Assembly (NCBI GenBank): GCA_009733575.1
Contig: ML769560.1
Span: forward strand, 65,275 to 129,274
DNA: 64,000 nucleotides
Direction of reading: 5' to 3'
From: Gymnopus androsaceus JB14
Lineage: Eukaryota > Basidiomycota > Agaricomycetes > Agaricales > Omphalotaceae
Part shown: positions 46,710 through 59,710 of the stretch, piece by piece
Layout: every line of letters begins with the position of its first letter
Numbering within the stretch: the first letter of the stretch is position 1
The notes under the pieces: generated by a model
Seen by the model: the letters and a program-made list of their open reading frames with translations, nothing else
Database searches by the model: none
Told to the model about the DNA's origin: nothing
Position numbers and translations under genes: made by a program

Positions 46710-47985
46710 TTCCCCCCTTTCCTACTCGAAACTCCTAGGATTGCGGATATGTTTTTCTACTGATTTAGTAGCCTCCCCTCCATGTATCGTTTTGACCATA
46801 TACTGCCGTGCTAGCTATACTCTTGGAATGTCATGGCTTTGCGCCTGTATGTGCTGTATTTATAGATCTTGCTTGAGTGTTGTGCAGAAATGAAATTTCG
46901 TCGGGACTCGGGAGTTTGGTCTCCCTTGATTATGCACATGCTAAAGTACGGGCCACGGAAGCTCTTCAGGTTCATTTCAGGCAATGGAAATTTTCCTGCA
47001 AGTTCACCCTCCTTCCGCGATGCCTAGCCAAGCGGAAGCGCAGTGCACAAACTAATTAATTCATCCACCATCCAGTGCCCGATATATTCAACGCGAAAAA
47101 CTTGACAATACATTCGTAGCTGTACGCGCAACCAAGTTTCATGCAATTCCAAGAGACCGAAAACGATTTTGTCAAATCAGTGATATTTTCCAGCCCAAAC
47201 ATCCGACGTTGCCTACAAAGCCTTGCTGTCACCTACACTACTCCAGTGACAGCACACAGCAGATGAAGGCAGCGCCTACGGAGACGACGGTACCAGCATT
47301 GTTGAGGCCCTGCCCGTCGGGAGGGGAGTAAGGGCGACTTGAGCGGCCGTAAAGATGCAGCGCATGCGGCAGAGTGGCCTAGAGTAGATAAGGATATATA
47401 TGAACATTAGGAATGTGAATGAAGTGATTTAAGCACGAACCTTGGAGCATAGGAATACTGCTGGATTTATAGAGCCGTGTACATGCATTGCTCGCAGCAT
47501 ACACCACCAATGAAGGTTCACAGAGACATGTAGCATTGAGATCGCAGCTTGTAAGCGTTGTATTTACAGCGCTGCAGTTACTAGTGGTACTGGCGCACTA
47601 AACAATGATCAAGTCGAAGGAAGCGAGTAAGAAGTCTTGTTACACACTGGAGCGATTGTCCCGATGAATGGGGGAAAGACTTCTGTTGGGGGCAGGTTCT
47701 CCATTCCAAAGTGGACATTAAAGTTAAAGGCGGATACTGAAAAATCATCGGAACTAGTTCTAGTGAGGATCTAGTCACTCAAACCTTGACTAGCAAGCAA
47801 GAACCTAACCCCCCAAGAGACAAAATGGGGGCGAAAGCAAGCATTTCTTGATAAAGAGTGAATGTAGAAACATGCAAACTGGATGGAAAAGCAAGAAGAA
47901 AGCCTGCTAGAGGACTGTACAGCAGAAAGAGAGGCGGTAAATGAAGAAGAAGAGCTTAGAGATGGCAACTGAAATGATTGCCTTC
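46710..47985. repeat. Segmental duplication, copy A
   Basis: About 1.25 kb aligns with 48750-49968 in the same orientation. It includes the 3' flank (GTAGCCTCC, CATGTATCGTTTT, ACTCGGGAGTTTGGTCT, CGTAGCTGTACGCGCAAC) and a whole secreted-protein gene. Copies differ by many substitutions and indels. Confidence 0.85.
47238..47844 (-). pseudogene. Secreted Cys-rich protein, decayed duplicate
   Basis: Read on the minus strand it begins MLAFAPILSL like the copy at 49161-49832, but a G-rich insertion (GGGGGG) breaks the signal peptide frame and TGA follows. Cys-rich pieces (NCSAVNTTLTSCDLNATCL-like) remain recognisable. The C-terminal part QVALTLPANWDG has become frameshifted (QVALTPLPTG), although GTVVSVGAAFI is still present in another frame. 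It is an inactivated paralogue produced by the local duplication. Confidence 0.75.
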
Positions 47986-48749
47986 CTGGTCGGGAGACGT
48001 CTTGGACCCTCTGGTATTCAAATCTTGGACCATGCCGTGTAATAAAGACTGTTGTCGGTATTCGCAGTCGACGGAGTGGAGTATAGTGATGTATCTCCGA
48101 CCAGAGGGAGTTGAGCAAAATCTACGTTGAAACCTCCCAGAGGTGAGTGGTCTGGTTTCATTTGCCGAAGTCGAGCATCAATCTGAGCTAACATTCGTAG
48201 ACCCAGCATTGATTTCTCGTCATTGTCAAGTGCACCCCGGACCAAGCTTGTTGGAATCGCGCGAGACGGAATCCTTTTAGCTCAATAAAGTCACTGTTGA
48301 CGGGGAGTCCGAGAGCAGAGTGGATATTCAAAGCCGCTACATCAGATGGCGCCAAGAAACGTATGGAATCCGGAAGTCCATGGTCAGTGACCATTCACCA
48401 TAACTCCTGGCAGATACTAGCCCGAATGACATACGTCCACAGCCTGCAGTACCATCGATGTTGTACAGCTGCTGATCGAAGCTGTTGCCGGAAAGAATCA
48501 TTGAGTGATGCAATATCGGTGGGTCATCTTGAGCAAATGCTTCTCCCTCTCGCTTCTCATCCATCCATGATGCCAGACAATCGAGATGATGCCAGACGTG
48601 TTCATGACTCGAGGCATTCTCAAGTGGACGTTCACCGAGATGGTCGAGTGTGGAATGAGGGATGGATGTCAGCTGCAGGTGGTTTCTAGCCCACATGAAT
48701 AGAGAATTCGTCTTGATGTGGAGTGTCTTGAGAATGAGAATGACCATTC
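47986..48749 (-). other. Spacer of the duplication with doubtful minus-strand frames
   Basis: Minus-strand frames (48188-48394, MVTDHGLPDSIRFLAPSDVAALNIHSALGL, and 48337-48747) look protein-like and may be exons of a small gene between the duplicates. No family or full splice model can be given. Confidence 0.3.
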
Positions 48750-49968
48750 CCCCCTTTCCAACTTTAAAGGTTCTCTAGGATTCCGGTCTACTTACAGTTG
48801 TTTAGTAGCCTCCTCCATGTATCGTTTTAACCACATATACTGCCGCGCTATATCCTTGTGGAAGTTTTCGTCGGGACTCGGGAGTTTGGTCTGATGTGAC
48901 TACTTACCTGCTACGGGCCACGGAAGCTCTTGAGGTCATTCCAGTATCGAGCGCCGCGAATAAAGAATTTCAATAATTTCAATTCATCCACCATCCAATG
49001 GCCCGATATATTCATGGCAAAGAATACATTCGTAGCTGTACGCGCAACTAAGTTTCATGCAATCCCGAGAGAGAAAATGATCTTGTCAAATCAATGATAT
49101 CTCATCGCTCTTCCAGCCCAAACGTCCGACGTTGTCAACATAGCCTCCCTGTCATCTAAACTACTCCAAGTTGGATAGCAAGAACAAGCTACCCATGCCC
49201 AAGATGAAGGCAGCGCCCACAGAGACGACGGTACCAGCAAGGTTGAGGCCCTGACCGAAAGGTCCATCCCAGTTGGCAGGGAGGGTAAGGGCGACTTGGG
49301 CGGTGGTAACAGTGAAGTTGAAGGCACCGCATGCGGCCTGGTAAGCTAGATAAGAATATGAGCAGAAGGAACGTGAACCAAGTGATTTAAGCACGAACCT
49401 TGGAGCATAGGAGTAGACCCAGCCCTGAGATCTGGCAAAGGTTTATTGGCTGTGATAAGAGCCGTATACATGCATTCCTCGCAGCCTAGAAGAGACTTGA
49501 CCAACGAAGGGTCACAGAGACATGTAGCATTGAGACCACAGTTTGTAAGCGTTGCATTTACAGCGCTGCAGTTACTAGTGGTACTGGCACACTGGACGGT
49601 GATTAAGTCGAAGGAAGCGAGTAAAAAATCTCTTATAACATACATTCTGGATTGTCCCAGTGAGTGGAGGTAAGACTTGTGTTGGGGGCAGGTTCTCCGT
49701 TCCAAAAGTGACATTAAAGTTAAAGGCGGATACTGAGAAATTATCAGAACCAGTTCCAGTGAGAATCTAGCCACTCGGACCTTGACTAGCAAGCAAGAAC
49801 AACAGAGACAAAATGGGGGCGAAAGCAAGCATTTTCTTGATAAAGAGTGAATAAAGAAGGAAACAAGCTGGATGGAAAAACAAGAAAAAAGCCTGCCAGA
49901 GGACTGTACGAGGTGGTGGATGAAGAGGAAGAGGAGCTTAGGAGATGGCAACTGGCAACCGAAATGAT
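48750..49968. repeat. Segmental duplication, copy B
   Basis: Partner of 46710-47985. It contains the better-preserved secreted-protein gene. The duplicated block ends just upstream of the start of that gene, next to the promoter shared with the SAP-domain gene. Confidence 0.85.
49161..49832 (-). CDS. Small secreted Cys-rich protein with C-terminal membrane segment
   Basis: Start MLAFAPILSLLFLLASQGP is a signal peptide. The body reads LTGTGSDNFSVSAFNFNVTF and LPPLTGTIQN, then after an intron CASTTSNCSAVNATLTNCGL with NATCLCDPSL and CEECMYTALI, then YQAACGAFNFTVTTAQVAL and LPANWDGPFGQGLNLAG. It ends with the hydrophobic GTVVSVGAAFILGMGSLFLL, probably a membrane or GPI signal. This is a recurring Agaricomycete secreted family of unknown role. 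An in-frame TAG lies just after the signal peptide (QGPSG-stop-ILTGTG). The decayed paralogue has a TAG at the same place, so either an unrecognised splice removes it or both copies are defective. Confidence 0.6.
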
Positions 49969-50067
49969 GCAGTCCGTCAGTGTCAAGATAAGCGCCACTA
50001 TCCACGTGACTTGCTGACCCTTTGTTTGTTTACGGACCGCGTCTTAGACAACTCCTATCCTACCCTC

Positions 50068-51501
50068 ATGTCGTCAATCTTCACAGGCAGCCTGCAGCCC
50101 AAGAAAAAGGGCGACCTTCAATCACTGGCAGATGCTCTAAATATTAGTTCAGATGGAACCAAAGAAGAGCTTTATAACCGTTTGAAAAAGCATCTCGACA
50201 AGCATCAAGATGAACTTGAAACAGACCCGCAGTTCTCAGGTCTGTTTGATAGGCGACGGAAGAGGAAAGAAAGCGCTCCTCCACCGAGGTTGGTTTAAAT
50301 TCTTGCATTTATCTCTAAACTCATCTTTAAACACTTCTAGCAAACGTACTACAGTTGATAGCACAACCGATGCTCGGTCTTCTAACGCTCGTAGAGTCGT
50401 GCCTATGGTTCCCTTGTACGAGTCTACGCCTGCCAAAGATCTCTCGGATGTGTCTGCTTTCCTGAAGCACCCTGAAACTTCTCCTAATAAGCGAACGTCT
50501 CTGGCCATCCTTGCAACTCCCAGTTCCTCGCCTCCTCTTCCTACTAGTCCCGAGACTAGTATGGTAGATCAGAGTTTCATCCAACGCAACATCGTTCCAG
50601 CTGAGCGTGTCGATGGACTCGCTCAGGTCGTGAGACGAAAGCAGGATGAAGCGGTGAGGACCACCAACCAAGTCTTGTTCAACGCTCGTGCTGTAAGTTC
50701 ATCTCGTGTTTTAACAAGCTCCTCAAACTCAACATATCCCAGTTCCTCTCCAATTCACGTACCATCTGGATCGGCTCTGCACTGATCCAACTCCTCTACA
50801 TATACATTTCCATTGTCCCGTGGCAGCACCTCCACATTCCATTCAGCGCAACTTCTGCGCCTGGTGCGTCAGATATTCCACCATCGACCATAGTTCCCAA
50901 GCCCACAGCTCACTCGTGGACTTTTGCTTCGATTACGATACCATATCCTCCTCTCGCAACCTTCCAATCTCATATGTTTTGGACTATTCTTTTGCATTGG
51001 GCCATCCCCACCGTGCTTGTTCCAGTAATTGCTGGGATCCTCATCAGTTTCAAACCACCTCCGCCGACCACTACTACCGCGCCTCAAGTAACTCTCAGCG
51101 AATCTCGCGAGATTTCGCGTATTATACGTGACGGTGATGAGGAAGAGGGCGAAGAAAGGACTGCTCCTGCTGCACTGACCAGGCTCGCGGTACCTTTCGA
51201 CCCTCTTACTGCATCTATCGCTCGACTCGCTGCTGAGGTTGCGTACACTTATCCGAAATATGGACCGTTCTCCCTCATGTCCAACGCTAGCCCAACAATC
51301 GAGAGTGTTGATGTTCTTGGGTCTAGATGGAGAATTATCTCGGCTAGTGTTGGTCTTGCCTTTGCTTTTGCGGAAGCTATCAGTGGCGCGGGGCTATTGG
51401 GACGTTCTGGAGTTGAGCTTCAAACTCCTACCTCCAAGCGCACTCTCCGGCAACACGAGACTGTCGATACGGTTGTCGACAGTCAGTCCGAGGTCGACTG
51501 A
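50068..51501 (+). CDS. SAP-domain protein with membrane segments
   Basis: N-terminus MSSIFTGSLQPKKKGDLQSL begins a SAP motif (LADALNISSDGTKEELYNRLKKHL), a helix-loop-helix that usually binds DNA or nuclear partners. A Ser/Pro-rich linker and QVVRRKQDEAVRTTNQVLF follow. Hydrophobic helices come next: IWIGSALIQLLYIYISIVPW and MFWTILLHWAIPTVLVPVIAG, and a weaker one near IISASVGLAFAFAEAI. The combination suggests an inner nuclear membrane or ER protein, which is an inference. Two introns (after SAPPPR and after LFNARA) keep frame. It is divergent from the Cys-rich gene, with about 235 bp between starts. Confidence 0.8.
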
Positions 51502-51906
51502 GATCGAACCTTGTGCATTACGACCTGTAAATCATGTTTCTCTTTTTGTTGTCCGTTCCTTTTTTGTTTTTTCTTTCTTTGGTTTATTTTCTTAAACTTA
51601 TTCACTTCTTTATGTCCTGTCGTCGCATTGCTTTCAGTACGCCTCTTGAGGTTGTGGATCTATCGCTGTACTGTAAATATCTCTACGGTATTATATATCC
51701 TGTATGTGTCTGTGAATGTATTCATAATTGTTGCTTCTTTCTTCGAGGCTGTGAACATGAAGGTGGATGCTCCACCGTTCCTTAGTTGCCACAAATTTGC
51801 TCTCATACGTTCGGTCTTATTGGGGACTTGGAAAGAATTTTAGAACGAGCTTGTTATTAGCGTTGCGATTGCAATGAAGCTCTAGGACAAGAAGTGCACT
51901 TAGACA
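51502..51906. other. 3' flank, T-rich
   Basis: Strongly T-rich plus-strand sequence after the SAP-domain gene, probably its 3' UTR. ORFs here are hydrophobic only because of T-rich codons. Confidence 0.5.
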
Positions 51907-52390
51907 TCGGGCTAATCACTCCCCAAATTACCGTACTAATCGTACTAAGTACTGTCCTGATACGAGAACCTTAGCCTAGAGTTTTGTTACAGTTCTATAG
52001 CTTGGTGACCAATCCCTCTAAGAGGTTGACGAGTTCTTACATCGTAACGCCGACCTCTTAGAGGGGACTGCTTTAGGCCTAACAGTTCTATTGTCCGATT
52101 CCGGTTTATTTTATTTAAATACATATTCAGTTAGTCTCGGGCTAAATACTCCCCAAATTACCAGAAGCGTAATTTTTTCGAGCAAGTACTGTCCTGATAC
52201 GAGAAACCTTAGCCTAGAGTTCTGTTAAGTATAGTTCTATTGTCAATTTCAGTTTATTTTAAGTACTCACTCAGTTAGTCTCGGGCTAAACACTCCCTAA
52301 ATTACCAGAGGCGTAAATTTTCGAGTAACGACTAGTACTGTCCTAACAGCAATACGAGAGTTCTGTTACAGATCTATTGACGATTACATG
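51907..52390. repeat. Three-unit tandem repeat, about 140 bp period
   Basis: Units start at TCGGGCTAA: 51907, 52137 and 52281. Each contains ACTCCCCAAATTACC, AGTACTGTCCT, GATACGAGA, TAGAGTTYTGTTA and a CAGTTAGTC-like junction. The first unit is longer because of an 84-bp insertion. The third is truncated. The repeat lies between convergent genes and is non-coding. Confidence 0.8.
51999..52082. mobile_element. Miniature hairpin insertion with 9-bp direct repeat
   Basis: An 84-bp segment interrupts repeat unit 1 and is flanked by CAGTTCTAT on both sides (51990-51998 and 52083-52091). Unit 2 shows the empty site (AGTTCTATTGTC). Inside, CCCTCTAAGAGGT (52014-52026) and ACCTCTTAGAGGG (52053-52065) form a perfect 13-bp stem. 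The ends themselves are not inverted repeats, so the class is unknown. Confidence 0.55.
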
Positions 52391-52410
52391 TATATACTCC
52401 GTCGGTGACG

Positions 52411-52483
52411 CTATAGAAGTACTGATTAAATACATCCTGTGTCAACGCCGACAACGTCCGTTGCTCTATAGAAGTACTGATTA
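52411..52483. repeat. 18-bp direct repeat
   Basis: CTATAGAAGTACTGATTA occurs at 52411-52428 and again at 52466-52483, just beyond the 140-bp tandem array. Confidence 0.7.
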
Positions 52484-52635
52484 TATGCAGACATAAATAA
52501 ACTTGAAGATAGTAAAGGTTATGTACTGTTTTATTTAAAGAGGTGAACGTGTGGGAGTGCATATGACAGTTACAGTATTAGACGTATATGGAGTTGAGAA
52601 CAACAGAGCACGAAACCAAGCAAGGTCTTTTATCC

Positions 52636-54289
<1,654 letters not shown>

Positions 54290-54614
54290 TTTTATCGGAC
54301 GAAGCGGGGATGGATTAACGTGAATCGAGATGGAATGCGTCTCCTTTGGGTCTTTGAAAGACGAAGTGATAGGAAACGGTTAAGGCCGTACGTATAACGA
54401 GATGAACGGAAAGTGTACCAGTGTTTCCTTTCTTGATCCGCAAATCCGAGTCAGGACAAGATTTTTTCAAGCTGTGGGAGATCCACAACAATTTACTACG
54501 AACCGAGATGTATGAGATGGAGAATGAAAACGTTTCGAGTCATCGGTGGCGCAAATTTTTATGAATTATCTGTTCACGTGATGTACACGACATCGTCTTT
54601 GTGTCGCTTCAGCT

Positions 54615-55975
54615 ATGATGACCAGTACGTTTCTCAAACCAACCGCTGGCTTTTGTGTAAAAACAACTACACTACAACCTTCATCTTACATCCCCTTATC
54701 CCTGAAGCAGTCTTCCAATCCTCAGAACTCCTCGATTCCTATCCCCCAAGGCTATAAGATATTTGTCAATGTTGCCTGGGATGCAAACGTACCTCCGCCT
54801 CCAGAAGGAAGCGAAGAGGCTATTCAGCGCGCCATGAACGGCGATGAATTCGATGAAAGGAACCCCGATAATTGGTTTGTGCCAGTAATCGTGTCGGACG
54901 GCAGACTAGATACAGATAAAGGTACAGCGAATGGCTATGTTTTGTTCTTCTTTCGAAGGCTTCGTTATCAATATACATATATTGGTCAAAGGCTTTATGC
55001 GCTTGTCACCTTCGGCCGGTAACTAACCGCTGGAGTTTTCTTTGTTCAATTCTTCCATGTATCATGCGTGTTCTTTTCCTAACTGGTATGCTATTCACAG
55101 CTGGAAAATTATCATTGGTTTTCGATTGCGTCTTTCACAACTCGGTGAAACCGCGAACGCTCCGAGATCCCGAATTCAAGGTGTTCATCATCGGTTAGTG
55201 GATTTTTCGCTCATGCATATACTATTGTGGCACTGATGACGCTTCTGAACGCAGAGCTGAGTCTACAGCGTATTGAGGCACAAGCACAGCTTGTACTCTC
55301 TCGCCAGATCGGAATGCCAAATATCGCCGCAAAAGGCAAACTGCAGCCTCGTACAGTATCCATTCCTTCCTTCTTGGCGCCCCAAGATGCAGAGGCCAAG
55401 GCCGCGGACACGCTTCGAAAAAAATCCCACTCGATGCAAAAGCCTCTCATCGAAGAAATTGTGACGTCGGGTTCTTCTGGCTCTGCATCTCAAGTCATAC
55501 CGAAGCCGAAAGGTATTCTAAAGGGTTCTTCGGCGCAAGTTCCCCGGAAGGTTGACCAAACTCCAATGTGGTCGTGGTCGTGGTCCAGAAGTAACAACGA
55601 TCGTCTACAGATACAGATTGAGGTCCCTCCTATGGTAAGGATCGTAGCGTCGTTCAAGTGATCCGGGCTTGCTGATACTTCGATTAGGAGAAGCGGCTCA
55701 TCTCTCTCACACATCTCGACATTGAACCTCGACGCATTATTTTGTCTATCCCGAATTACCCTGTGCTCGACCTTAATCTCTCCCTCTCTGACGCCGAGCT
55801 AGTCGCTCGCTCTGATAGAGGATCGAGTGTGATTACCGACTTGACAAATTCCACCGACAATGGCGCTAGTGCAATAAACAAACTTCTGGGACTCAAACGA
55901 CAGCGGCCTTTTGATGTAGAGAGTGCGGCTGCCGAGTGGATCATGTCAGATAATCGACTGTTTATCTCAGTATAG
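54615..55975 (+). CDS. PIH1: PIH1 domain protein (R2TP complex, snoRNP assembly)
   Basis: PIH1/Nop17 links Hsp90 to Rvb1/Rvb2 and Tah1 in the R2TP complex, for assembly of box C/D snoRNPs and PIKK kinases. The N-terminal PIH1 domain reads IPIPQGYKIFVNVAWDANVPPPPEGSEE, DNWFVPVIVSDGRLDTDKAGK, LSLVFDCVFHNSVKPRTLRDPEFKVFII and ELSLQRIEAQAQLVLSRQIGMPN. A linker with KPKGILKGSSAQVP follows. The C-terminal CS-like domain includes IQIEVPPM, LTHLDIEPRRIILSIPN, VLDLNLSLSDAELVARSD, and ends EWIMSDNRLFISV. Three introns keep frame. The start MMTSTFLKPT is the most upstream in-frame ATG. Confidence 0.9.
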
Positions 55976-56969
55976 GCTCCCCCTCGAAAAAGGATATGGA
56001 CCGTACACATAGTTTACGTCTTTTTCCAGGTATATGTTCATGTTGGTTTCGTGAACTCATTTGCAAATTGCGCTTGCCTATTCGGAGCAATGGTACTGGC
56101 TTTCAGGCCACTCTACTGGTGCACGGCCGACGCACCACCTGCTCCTCGTACTCGGTGTCGAGTTGGACAGCTTGATGTCGCTTCACTTATTTTTATAAAG
56201 TCTAAACGGTACCTTTCTTTGACCTCTGTCAGCTCGTGTAGATCTATCTTGAGTGAAATTTTATCTCGTCGTTCAAGCGAACCATTTTCCCTTGCTCACA
56301 AAAGAGAGATTCTTACTTATAATAACCGATACCACTTGCTGAGTTTCTCATTGCCCGAGTGCATCGTGGTACGGTCTCGAAAGAAACTTTCCTCCTCTTC
56401 GTATTCCATTGAGTCATTGTTTCGCCAGGGTTCCGGTCCCTCAGTGACAACCGCGATCCCCTAAAATGACACGCTAGCTAGTACGGCCGAAACGTTTATC
56501 AGCGCGTCCAACCAACGGCCAATCGATTCAATAAAACACCGACTGATGTATTAGGAAGTCAAGGAAGAGCAGAGTAAGATCATCGCCCAACATCGTAAAC
56601 ACCCTATCCGCACATACCGGCGTTAATGTTTATCTGAAAGAAAGGGGACTAGCCAAGTGAGCCAAGGACATGATATAAACAGCTTTGACCGAGAGTGCGA
56701 ACAAGTTGACGATTACGCTGAGTAATTGATACAGTATGGGGATACGTAGGTACCATTCGTACAGTAGATACTAGGAGTATAGAATAGTACGCAACACAAG
56801 AAAGCAAAAGAAACGAGACCACTGACAGTCATTGCAGTCATGAAAACATCAAGTCGTAATGAGTAAGTGAGTAGGCTGGAAAGACAGTGAAGAATTCAAA
56901 AATCATAATGATATACAAATATGAGTTTGAGACGAAAATAGTCCAGGCAATAAAGACTCGATTCGCGCT
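55976..56969. other. Convergent 3' region PIH1/LIM
   Basis: A plus-strand frame at 56051-56464 is open but lacks features. It could only be coding if the PIH1 stop were spliced out by a GTATAG...CCAG intron, which would add a non-conserved tail. No other gene is seen. Confidence 0.4.
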
Positions 56970-58302
56970 TTAACCACCAGCTTTTCCAAGTAAAGCATAG
57001 CCGTTTCCTTGAGGGCCATGAAGCTGTGATAACACGATTAGCACAAAAATCAATTACAAAAACTGGCTCCTACTAACTTTGTTATAGCAGCGGGAGCACA
57101 AGGGTGTGCCTTCATGATCCCGCAGTTTAGTCGAGTCCAGTGTAGTATTGCACTCGTCGCACCGTAAACATGCCTTATGGAAAGTCTTGCCGACGGCTTT
57201 CACCTGAAACATAAACAAGTTATGGAATATAGATAGTATCACCTCATATGAGACGTACTTGTTCAGCAAAATAAACACTTTTCCCGCACTTTGGACAGCT
57301 TGGAGTATTGCCTCCCCATTTCCTTGGGGAGCCAGTGGAATGTGACACGACTCCGCCTCCGAGCGCTGCCCCGTATCTCGTTCCAGTAGGGGTTTGCATG
57401 ATGGGTCGAACACCATTACCTTTACCCAATGTGCTTGTGAACTTGTCAAAAGCAGCCACCGCAGCCACGTCGTCATCTCCGACAATTTGAGATAAGCCTG
57501 CAGTATTGGAAGATACTTTCGACGGAGAAGCTGGAGACGTTCTAGCGAAGTTATCTTCGACCAAATCTCTGGCTTCCTCAGCTTCTTCGTCGAACCCTGT
57601 AGGGCTCTCCACGCGCTCAGTTCCAATAGTGCGTGGAAATGACGTGGTAGTAGGAGAAAGGGTTCTGTTAGGCTGCAAACGTGGGGTTCCGTTTCCGGTG
57701 GCGAAAGAAAGCGCCCGAGTTGGGGAGAATAGAGGGGACGAGGTTTGAGCAGTAGTGTTACCTGTTTTTCCTGGTGAGAGTGGTGGAGAAGTGGCACGGT
57801 ACGGAAGGTTTGCCTGGCGCAAGTCCCGTGTTCCGAAGAGCTTGACATGGCACGGTTTACTGTTTTCGAACGAGTTGGGACAGTAGGTAGATATTGGGAG
57901 AAGAAACATACCAGTATGGCTATAACCAAGCCTGTGAGTCATACCTAGAATAAATAGCTGTGCGACATACCTCTTGATTATGCTCTAGCAACGAAAGAGA
58001 GTCCAGTCTCTTGTTGCATGCAGTACATGCTAGGCAAGGCTAGAGGGTGAATTAAGGATTGGAACTGGTTGTAAATCAAGCGATGTACCTTGTGATACAG
58101 CTAGAGAGCGAACTCATCCGTTAGAGTTTGGTCCATGTACAAGTCCCACTTGAATTGCATACCTTTCGACCTGGTCCGATAACCTAAAGGTTTTTTTTGG
58201 TCAGTATTGGAGTTACCGGTGATCTAACAACGAACCTGCTCAGCAAGGATAAACAGCTTTGTCACATCTAGGGCATTTTGGAGTTCCTCCGAAAGGATGC
58301 AT
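56970..58302 (-). CDS. Two-LIM-domain protein (CRP-like), with a 12-nt microexon
   Basis: LIM 1: start MHPFGGTPKCPRCDKAVYPAEQV, then GPGRK-LYHK-PCLACTACNKRLDSLSLLEHNQE, then PCHVKLFGTRDLRQ. The linker is Ser/Thr/Pro-rich (SPPLSPGKTG, LSPTTTSFPR, TSPASPSK). LIM 2: TPSCPKCGKSVYFAEQVKAVGKTFHKACLRCDECNTTLDSTKLRDHEGTPLCSRCYNK, followed by LHGPQGNGYALLGKAGG. Cys/His zinc ligands are complete in both. LIM proteins of this kind bind actin and other proteins in the cytoskeleton or nucleus. The LYHK exon is only 12 nt. One extra base near 58245 breaks VYP-AEQ in exon 1 and gives a premature stop unless it is a sequence error. Confidence 0.9.
58089..58100 (-). other. 12-nt microexon of the LIM gene
   Basis: CTGTATCACAAG (LYHK) is flanked by a perfect CTAG acceptor and GTAC donor. 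It supplies residues required by the LIM consensus between RK and PCLAC. Confidence 0.8.
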
Positions 58303-58670
58303 GGTGGTGGTATAGGAAAGAGTTGCGCTTGTGCTGCTATTTAAATTGTCAGTTGCTATGCGTCATTCCGGATTGGGCGCAAAGTGGACGAAAATGAACC
58401 ACATCCATTTGACCACCAAGGTGGCTAATTTCAAAAAGCCTTTGACGGAACCGAGGACCTAAATTCATCGTTCAATCGAAGCCAAGTTGTATCCAGTATT
58501 GTTCAATAATATTGCAGCAGGCGCTCAAGCTGACTGAACGGATCATCGGCACCGATGTTTCCACGGTCGCTATAACTGCAGGCTTGCATCAAATTTTTTT
58601 CTCAGTCCCCCACTTCCATCTTCTTCATTTCAATCCCTAGACTTTTCTTATATTCCTATTCCTCGCCAAA

Positions 58671-59701
58671 ATGTCTGATGATGAGCAGCACAACCAGACC
58701 TTCGAGCAGGTAGCTGAATTTTATCAAATCTTTTCTTTCGACTTTATCGATCCCATCTTCTTCTAGGCCAGCGCTGGGGCCTCCACGACTTTCCCCATGC
58801 AATGCTCTGCTCTCAGGAAAAACGGTCATGTAGTCATCAAAGGTAATACGTGCTCAGTTTGGCTTGGTCCCATTGTTTACCTTCTACTCTGCAGGCCGCC
58901 CTTGCAAAATTGTCGAAATGTCCACCTCCAAGACTGGGAAGCATGGTCACGCCAAGGTTCACCTTGTCGCTATCGACGTACGTCTCAATGAAACTCAATC
59001 TCCGATTTTACTGAACTAGTCGGTTTTCCAATAGATCTTCACCGGCAAGAAGATGGTTAGTACTTTGCCTTGAACTCCGATGTTATCGATCTTTAAAACA
59101 TGTCCACAGGAAGATATCTGTCCCTCTACCCATAATATGGACGTCCCTCACGTCCGCCGTAACGAATACCAGCTCGTAAGCTCCCTCATGTCGGTTATCA
59201 TTCCCTCGTTGACCTTGTTGATTTCAGGTTAACGTTGACGACGGTTTCTTGAACTTGATGACCCAGGATGGTGTTTCCAAGGACGATGTTAAAGTTCCCG
59301 AAGGTGACCTTGGAACCCAGATCCAGAGCGACTTCGACGAGGGCAAAGATATGCTCGTCACCATTGTCAGTGCGATGGGTGAAGAGCAGGTACGTCGTAT
59401 GCCTTTCTATTTTCCATTCTTATCTGACTTGTTATTTCAGGCTATCTCCTGCAAGGAAGCCCCAAGGGAGCTTAATTGTGAGTGTCTTCCTGTACTCTCT
59501 ACGCGTCGATCGTATCGCTCATGTGCACTATCGATCAGCTTGTACTTTTTGCTTTCCTTCCTGCTTTCCGGTTATAGTTATCGCCCTGCACTACTTATTA
59601 CACATCATCTGTTCCGGGACTGGGTACTGTTCATCCTATCCTCTCCATCCTCTCTGTCCCATGAATCTTCCTTTTTTTCTGTGTTGTATTCAATGACAGG
59701 A
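58671..59701 (+). CDS. Translation factor eIF5A
   Basis: eIF5A promotes elongation through poly-proline and termination; it needs hypusine. Start [13 protein letters not shown]. Exons then read [45 protein letters not shown] (hypusination Lys near residue 54), IFTGKKM (a 21-nt exon, 59035-59055), [37 protein letters not shown], and [38 protein letters not shown]. About 160 residues, the usual size. A last intron (59478-59699) would place the stop TGA across the splice junction at 59701; if it is retained, the frame runs to 59710 with a hydrophobic tail that does not fit the family. Confidence 0.95.
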
Positions 59702-59710
59702 CGACTCTAA

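Noticed and set aside
56051..56464. Possible extra C-terminal exon of PIH1
   Set aside because: The CS-like domain ends normally at DNRLFISV; the extra frame has no family similarity.
59478..59710. Long hydrophobic tail of eIF5A
   Set aside because: The family ends shortly after EEQAIS.KEAP; splicing at GTGAGT gives the normal length, so the tail is probably intron.
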